From positions 1 to 25,500 of the forward strand of contig JBBQAO010000049.1 of NCBI GenBank assembly GCA_038316355.1: a stretch of DNA of 25,500 bases, in the 5' to 3' direction. The stretch is from Ga0077527 sp038316355. Its GTDB lineage: Bacteria; Pseudomonadota; Gammaproteobacteria; Burkholderiales; SG8-41. Positions within the stretch are counted from its first letter, which is position 1. Each line of letters opens with the position of its first letter. Made by a program: the position numbers and the translations under genes. The notes below the pieces were generated by a model. That model had not been told where the DNA came from. It was given only the letters and a program-made list of their open reading frames with translations, and made no database searches. Shown here one piece after another: positions 20,975 through 25,500 of this stretch.

Positions 20975-23665
20975 TCAGGCCGCAGCCATCAGTTCGCGCA
21001 GAACAAACGGCAGAATGCCGCCGTGCCTGAGGTATTCCACTTCAATCGGCGAATCGACGCGCAGCGTCACGGTGACGTTTTGCGTGCTGCCGTCCTTGCG
21101 ATGGATGATCAGCGTCACATCCTGCATCGGTTTGAGGTTGCCGCCTTCCACCCCGATCAGGTCGAAAGCGTCGTCGCCAGTGATGTTGAGCGACTGCACA
21201 CTGTCATTGCCTTTGAACTGGCAGGGCAGCACGCCCATGCCGACCAGGTTGGAGCGGTGGATGCGCTCATAGCCGCGAGCGACAACGACCTTGACGCCGA
21301 GCATTTGTGTGCCCTTGGCGGCCCAGTCACGCGATGAACCGGTGCCGTATTCTTCGCCGCCGAATACGAACAGCGGTACGCCGTCTTTCTGGTAGCGCAT
21401 CGAGGCTTCGTAAATCGTCATTTTGTCGCCGCTGGGCTGGTGCAGGGTCACGCTGCCTTCGCTGCCGGGCACCAGCAGGTTCTTGATGCGCGGGTTGGCG
21501 AAGGCTCCCCGCACCATCACTTCGTGGTTGGTGCGGCGTGAGCCGAAGCTGGACAGATCGGTGCTGCCGGCTGCGACCAGCCAGTCGCCGGCCAGTGTGC
21601 CTTTGCGGATCGGCGCCACCGGGCTGATGTGGTCGGTGGTCAGCTTGTTGCCGTAAATGCCCAGCGCGCGACCGCCTTTGACGTCGCTGACTTTCGGCAG
21701 TTCTTTTTTGAAACCTTCGAACAGCGGCGGCTCAAGCAGGTAGGTCGATTTCGCATCCCAGGGAAACAACGCACCTTTGGATTCGGGGATGGCATCCCAC
21801 AGATCTTTCGCGCCGTCGAGGTTGCCGTATTCGCGCTTGAAGTTTTCGCTGTTGGTGGCGAATTTCATCATCGCATCGACTTCGGCCGGCGTCGGCCACA
21901 GGTCTTTCAGGAATACCGGCTTGCCGTTCTTGTCATTGCCGAGCGGGTCGGTGTCGACATTTTTCAGTATCGTCCCGGCAAGCGCGAAGGCGACAACCAG
22001 CGGCGGGCTCATCAGGAAGTTGGCCTTGAGGCTTTGATGGATGCGCGCTTCGAAATTGCGGTTGCCGGAGAGTACGGCCGCGGTGATCAGGTCGTTCTTG
22101 ATCACGGTGTCTTCGTAATCCTTGTCCAGCGGTCCCGCGAGGCCCATGCAGGTGGTGCAACCGTAGGCGACGACATAGAAGCCGAGCTGCTCCAGGTACG
22201 GCAGCAGTCCGGCATCCTTCAGATAGGCGGTAACCACTTTGGAGCCGGGTGCCAGCGAGGTCTTGACGCGGGGATGGGGCTTCATGCCTTTTTCGACGGC
22301 TTTTTTTGCGAGCAGGCCAGCGGCCAGCAGTACCCAGGGGTTGGAGGTGTTGGTGCAGGAGGTGATCGCGGCGATCAGGATGTCGCCGTTGCCGACATCC
22401 ATGCCAGTCTTGTTGGGCACGGGCAGACGCTTGGCCATGTCGGCGGCAGGTTTGCCGTAACCACCGTCGGCAGTCGGTTTCTCAAACAGTTCGGTGAAGC
22501 GGCTCTTGATGCCCTCGAGGTTGATGCGGTCTTCCGGTTGTTTCGGGCCGGAGACGCTGGGGCGCACCGTCGAGAGGTCGAATTCAACAACCTGTGAGTA
22601 GTCGATGTCGCCTTTTTTCGGAATACCGAACATGCCCTGTGCCTTGAGGTAGGACTCGATGGCATCGCAGTGTTCTTCGCGGCCGGTCATGCGGTAGTAC
22701 TCGAGGGCCTTGTCGTCGATCGCGAAAAAGCCGCAGGTCGCGCCGTAGTCGGGCGACATGTTGGCGACGGTGGCGCGGTCAGTTGGCGACAGCGACGCGG
22801 CACCTTCGCCGAAGTATTCAACGAACTTGTTGACGACCTTGGTCTTGCGCAGCAGTTCGGTGACGGTCAGCACGAGGTCGGTCGCGGTGACACCGGGGTT
22901 CAGCTTGCCGCTCATGTGCACGCCGACCACATCCGGGGTCAGAAAGTAGTAGGGCTGGCCGAGCATGCCGGCTTCGGCTTCGATGCCGCCCACGCCCCAG
23001 GCCAGAATGCCGATGCCGTTGACCATCGTGGTGTGCGAGTCGGTGCCGACAGTGGAGTCGGGGTAATAGACACCGTCTTTTTCCCAGACGCCGCGTGACA
23101 GGTATTCGAGATTGACCTGGTGGCAGATGCCGTTGCCGGGCGGCACGACGCGAATGCCGGAGAACGCCTGCTTGGCCCATTTCAGGAAGGTGTAACGCTC
23201 GCCGTTGCGCTCAAACTCGATTTCCATGTTCTGGCGCAGCGCGTCTTTCGAGTTGCTGACGTCGACCACGACGGAATGGTCGACGACGAGGTCGACCGGC
23301 ACCAGAGGTTCGATCCGGGTCGGTTCGAAATTCTGACGCTGGGCTTCGGCACGCATCGCGGCGAAGTCGTTCAGCGCCGGGAAACCGGCCATGTCCTGCA
23401 GCATGATGCGCGCGAGCACGAAGGGGATTTCCTGGGTGCGTTCTGCGTTCGGCTGCCATCCCGCCAGTTCCCGCACGCGGTCTTCGGAAATACTCACGCC
23501 GTCGCAGTTGCGCAGCACCGACTCCAGCACCACGCGCAGGCTCACCGGCAGGCGCGAGGTCTTGCCGAGGCCGGCTTCTTCAAGAGCGGCCAGCGAGTAA
23601 TATTTGCCGGTTTTGCCTGACTTGAGTTTGAATTCCCGTAACGAATTGAAAGCGTTGTTGGCCAC
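20975..23665 (-). CDS. acnA: Aconitate hydratase, AcnA type (first tandem copy)
   Basis: This 896-residue AcnA-type aconitase has the [4Fe-4S] ligands Cys437 (TSCTNTSNP), Cys503 and Cys506 (YGCTTCMG), the same numbering as in its tandem paralogue. The active-site blocks VGTDSHTTMVNGIG and GTGSSRDWAAKG are also conserved. It is not AcnD, whose N-terminal sequence differs. The start is a GTG at 23665 with AAGGAG 7 nt upstream. A perfect -10 TATAAT lies about 50 nt further upstream, so this copy has its own promoter. Upstream on the same strand are a thioredoxin-like gene and prpD. It shares long ungapped stretches with the downstream copy but is clearly diverged, so the duplication is not recent. 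Confidence 0.95.
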   Translation of the reverse strand: MANNAFNSLREFKLKSGKTGKYYSLAALEEAGLGKTSRLPVSLRVVLESVLRNCDGVSISEDRVRELAGWQPNAERTQEIPFVLARIMLQDMAGFPALNDFAAMRAEAQRQNFEPTRIEPLVPVDLVVDHSVVVDVSNSKDALRQNMEIEFERNGERYTFLKWAKQAFSGIRVVPPGNGICHQVNLEYLSRGVWEKDGVYYPDSTVGTDSHTTMVNGIGILAWGVGGIEAEAGMLGQPYYFLTPDVVGVHMSGKLNPGVTATDLVLTVTELLRKTKVVNKFVEYFGEGAASLSPTDRATVANMSPDYGATCGFFAIDDKALEYYRMTGREEHCDAIESYLKAQGMFGIPKKGDIDYSQVVEFDLSTVRPSVSGPKQPEDRINLEGIKSRFTELFEKPTADGGYGKPAADMAKRLPVPNKTGMDVGNGDILIAAITSCTNTSNPWVLLAAGLLAKKAVEKGMKPHPRVKTSLAPGSKVVTAYLKDAGLLPYLEQLGFYVVAYGCTTCMGLAGPLDKDYEDTVIKNDLITAAVLSGNRNFEARIHQSLKANFLMSPPLVVAFALAGTILKNVDTDPLGNDKNGKPVFLKDLWPTPAEVDAMMKFATNSENFKREYGNLDGAKDLWDAIPESKGALFPWDAKSTYLLEPPLFEGFKKELPKVSDVKGGRALGIYGNKLTTDHISPVAPIRKGTLAGDWLVAAGSTDLSSFGSRRTNHEVMVRGAFANPRIKNLLVPGSEGSVTLHQPSGDKMTIYEASMRYQKDGVPLFVFGGEEYGTGSSRDWAAKGTQMLGVKVVVARGYERIHRSNLVGMGVLPCQFKGNDSVQSLNITGDDAFDLIGVEGGNLKPMQDVTLIIHRKDGSTQNVTVTLRVDSPIEVEYLRHGGILPFVLRELMAAA

Positions 23666-23717
23666 GCGGATGCTCCTTGAAAGTGGGTGCCGGAAGAGGG
23701 GTGCCGGAAAGCCCTAA

Positions 23718-23746
23718 ATTATAGAGCGTTGCGGGGCAGGAATAAA
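23718..23746 (-). promoter_or_regulatory. Probable promoter of the first acnA
   Basis: On minus, a perfect TATAAT (23718-23723) is preceded at 17-nt spacing by TTTATT (23741-23746), a weak -35. It lies about 50 nt upstream of the acnA GTG. Confidence 0.6.
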
Positions 23747-23784
23747 TCAGTATGGCGCGTCCCGATGACGTTCGCCATGCGGAA

Positions 23785-24360
23785 TCAACCGCCTTTTTTC
23801 AGGTACAGCCGCCGGTGCTCGGCGAAAGGCCGGCTCCGGTAGGCACCGCTGGCGACAAACTCCGCCAGCAATTTGAATTCCTCGACATCGTGCACTGCGC
23901 CGGTAATCCGCATCACCTCGGTGCCGTCGAGGTCGTGAAAGACGAAGGTGGGTGTCGCCCGCACTTTGGCTTCGGTGGCAAAGGCCTTTTCGGTGATGTC
24001 GCGACCCTTGAAGTCTTTCAACGGCACGGCACCGAACAGATCGATGGTGAAAATGGTGAAATGCCGGCGGTAGAGCGCCTGCACATCGACGCGGTTCAGC
24101 ACATGCTGTTTCATGTACAGGCAGGCGGGGCATCCCTCCTGCTCGTACATCAACAGGATGGCTTTTTTGCCGGCAGCCCGGGCATCGCCAAGTTCTGCGC
24201 GCAGGTCACCGGTGTTGGCTTCGAAGAAATGCGTCATCGCATCCCGCGTCGTCGCGGCTGTCGCCGGCAATGCCACCGCCAGCATCAGGGCGAGTATCAG
24301 GCGTTGCAGGGCTCTATTGAAATTTATCAATAAAAACAATGGGTTGACTGTGTTCGGCAT
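23785..24360 (-). CDS. Exported thioredoxin-fold protein (CPAC motif)
   Basis: The 191-residue precursor has a hydrophobic export signal (LILALMLAVALPATA, cleavage probably near residue 36). The mature thioredoxin-like domain carries the redox motif EGCPACLYMKQ with Cys77 and Cys80, and the cis-proline loop RATPTFVF (Pro137). This arrangement resembles SoxW/DsbE-like periplasmic thioredoxins that reduce or relay electrons to target proteins. Its ATG at 24360 overlaps the prpD stop by one base (TGATG), so it is translationally coupled to prpD, an unusual partner for a periplasmic redox protein. The C-terminal end is basic (HRRLYLKKGG). Target unknown; the first acnA follows after 119 nt. Confidence 0.85.
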   Translation of the reverse strand: MPNTVNPLFLLINFNRALQRLILALMLAVALPATAATTRDAMTHFFEANTGDLRAELGDARAAGKKAILLMYEQEGCPACLYMKQHVLNRVDVQALYRRHFTIFTIDLFGAVPLKDFKGRDITEKAFATEAKVRATPTFVFHDLDGTEVMRITGAVHDVEEFKLLAEFVASGAYRSRPFAEHRRLYLKKGG

Positions 24361-25500
24361 CAGATTACAAACAAGTCGACGAATTCATGCACCGGCGTGG
24401 TTTCCAGTTTTTTCTGGTCCGCGCACAGCGCATCAATCGCGGCACGCTGTTTTTCCGGGAAACGGCGGGCAAGGTTGGTGCGGAACTTGGCTTCGAGCAG
24501 CGGCACACCTTCCTTGCGCCGGCGGCGATGGCCCAAGGGGTATTCAACGACGACATTGGCGGTTTTGCTGCCGTCCCTGAAAAATACCTGGATGGCATTG
24601 GCGATAGAACGTTTCTGCGGATCGAGGTAGTCCTTGCTCCACGGCTTGTGCTCGACGCATTCCATTTTGTCGCGCAACTGGTCGACGCGCGGGTCGTGCG
24701 CGACTTCATCCTCGTAATCCGCCGCGGTCAGGTTGCCCTTGATCAGGCCGATCGCCGACATGTACTGGATGCAGTGGTCGCGGTCGGCAGGATTGTTCAA
24801 CGGACCTTTTTTGTCGATGATGCGGATTGCCGATTCGTGGGTGGTGATGACAATTTTTTTGATGTCATTGAGACGGTCTTTCACCTGCGGATGCAGTTGC
24901 ACCGCACATTCCACCGCAGTCTGGGCGTGGAATTCTGCCGGGAAGGAAATCTTGAACAACACGTTTTCCATCACGTATGAGCCGTAGCTGCGGGTGAATT
25001 TGAACGGCTTGCCCTTGAACAGCACGTCGTAGAAACCCCAGCCCTGGGCTGACAGTCCGGAGGGATAACCCATCTCACCCTTGGCCGCCATCAGTGCGAG
25101 GCGTACTGCACGGCTGGTGGCGTCACCAGCGGCCCAGGATTTGCGTGAGCCGGTGTTCGGCGCGTGGCGGTAGGTGCGCAGCGATTGGCCGTCGATCCAG
25201 GCATTCGATACCGCGTTGATGGTTTCGTCGCGGCTCAGCCCCATCAGACTGGAGATCACCGCCGTGGAGGCGACCTTGACCAGCAGCACATGGTCGAGGC
25301 CGACGCGGTTGAAACTGTTTTCCAGCGCGATCACGCCCTGGATTTCGTGGGCCTTGATCATGCCGGTCAGCAAGTCGCGCATCAGCAGCGGCTTGTTGCC
25401 CGCGGCCACGGCCTGGCGTGACAGGTAATCCGCCATGGCGAGGATGCCGCCAAGGTTGTCGGAAGGATGGCCCCATTCCGCCGCCAGCCAGGTGTCATTG
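24360..25500 (-). CDS. prpD: 2-Methylcitrate dehydratase (PrpD), C-terminal part; runs off the right edge
   Basis: PrpD removes water from 2-methylcitrate to give 2-methyl-cis-aconitate in propionate breakdown; some MmgE/PrpD members also act on citrate. The visible 379 residues begin inside the conserved motif NDTWLAAEWGHPSDNLGGIL at the window edge. They continue through NRVGLDHVLLVKVASTA, GDATSRAVRLALMA and the C-terminal domain to TGA at 24360-24362. The true start lies outside the window, so the ATG at 25436 is internal. The full family length is about 480. The gene heads a minus-strand group with the thioredoxin-like gene (TGATG overlap) and the two acnA genes. This suggests that an AcnA completes the methylcitrate step; no AcnD or PrpF is visible. 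Confidence 0.93.
   Translation of the reverse strand, partial: NDTWLAAEWGHPSDNLGGILAMADYLSRQAVAAGNKPLLMRDLLTGMIKAHEIQGVIALENSFNRVGLDHVLLVKVASTAVISSLMGLSRDETINAVSNAWIDGQSLRTYRHAPNTGSRKSWAAGDATSRAVRLALMAAKGEMGYPSGLSAQGWGFYDVLFKGKPFKFTRSYGSYVMENVLFKISFPAEFHAQTAVECAVQLHPQVKDRLNDIKKIVITTHESAIRIIDKKGPLNNPADRDHCIQYMSAIGLIKGNLTAADYEDEVAHDPRVDQLRDKMECVEHKPWSKDYLDPQKRSIANAIQVFFRDGSKTANVVVEYPLGHRRRRKEGVPLLEAKFRTNLARRFPEKQRAAIDALCADQKKLETTPVHEFVDLFVI

Noticed and set aside
18099..23665. One of the aconitases being AcnD of the methylcitrate pathway
   Set aside because: Both N-termini and internal motifs are AcnA-like and the two proteins align over long ungapped stretches; AcnD has a different N-terminal sequence, and no prpF is seen.

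Overview
The window looks like about 25.5 kb of GC-rich chromosome from a betaproteobacterium, most likely of Burkholderiales type. The evidence is two Bug-family (TctC) solute receptors without their membrane partners, two AcnA-type aconitases next to prpD, a BrnT/BrnA locus, and a CsbD/BON stress pair. This rests on gene content and recognised protein families only. I see no rRNA, tRNA, CRISPR array, transposase or complete transcription regulator.

Layout, left to right. (1) 1-2850: a large stem-loop, then a divergent pair (a LigI-like amidohydrolase on minus, a NodB-type polysaccharide-deacetylase-family protein on plus), then a small SH3-like hypothetical protein. (2) 2850-4780: a scarred, repeat-rich stretch. 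It holds a short dctP-like remnant, several copies of a dispersed hairpin repeat, a brnT toxin gene broken by two frameshifts beside an intact brnA with a 20-bp operator-like palindrome, and a yybP-ykoY (manganese) riboswitch upstream of a UPF0016 Mn exporter. (3) 4776-6504, minus: a TauE/SafE permease and a DctP-like protein that lacks a signal peptide. (4) 6645-14592, plus: a long catabolic run of VOC protein, DUF4387 protein, AtuA-family protein, Bug receptor, FAH-family hydrolase, Asp/Glu-racemase-fold protein, second Bug receptor, TauD/TfdA dioxygenase and a membrane-anchored zinc-ribbon methyltransferase. Several junctions are 4-nt overlaps. (5) 14800-16446: NAD-type malic enzyme, closed by a strong terminator hairpin. 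(6) 16546-18027, minus: a collagen-like lipoprotein, a collapsed BON-domain lipoprotein gene, CsbD, and a small basic protein with an apparent frameshift. (7) 18099-25500, minus: prpD (running off the right edge), a periplasmic thioredoxin-like protein, and two tandem acnA paralogues.

How the genes fit together. The right end is TCA/methylcitrate metabolism: PrpD dehydrates 2-methylcitrate, and an AcnA-type enzyme can rehydrate the product or serve the TCA cycle. Malic enzyme links this to pyruvate. The central run looks like uptake and breakdown of an unidentified organic acid: two periplasmic receptors, a C-C bond hydrolase, a racemase-fold protein with both usual catalytic cysteines replaced, and the paired DUF4387/AtuA proteins. 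The substrate cannot be read from sequence. This run is the best candidate for an undescribed system. The other notable feature is the density of decayed genes (brnT, BON lipoprotein, dctP remnant, small basic ORF) close to dispersed repeats.
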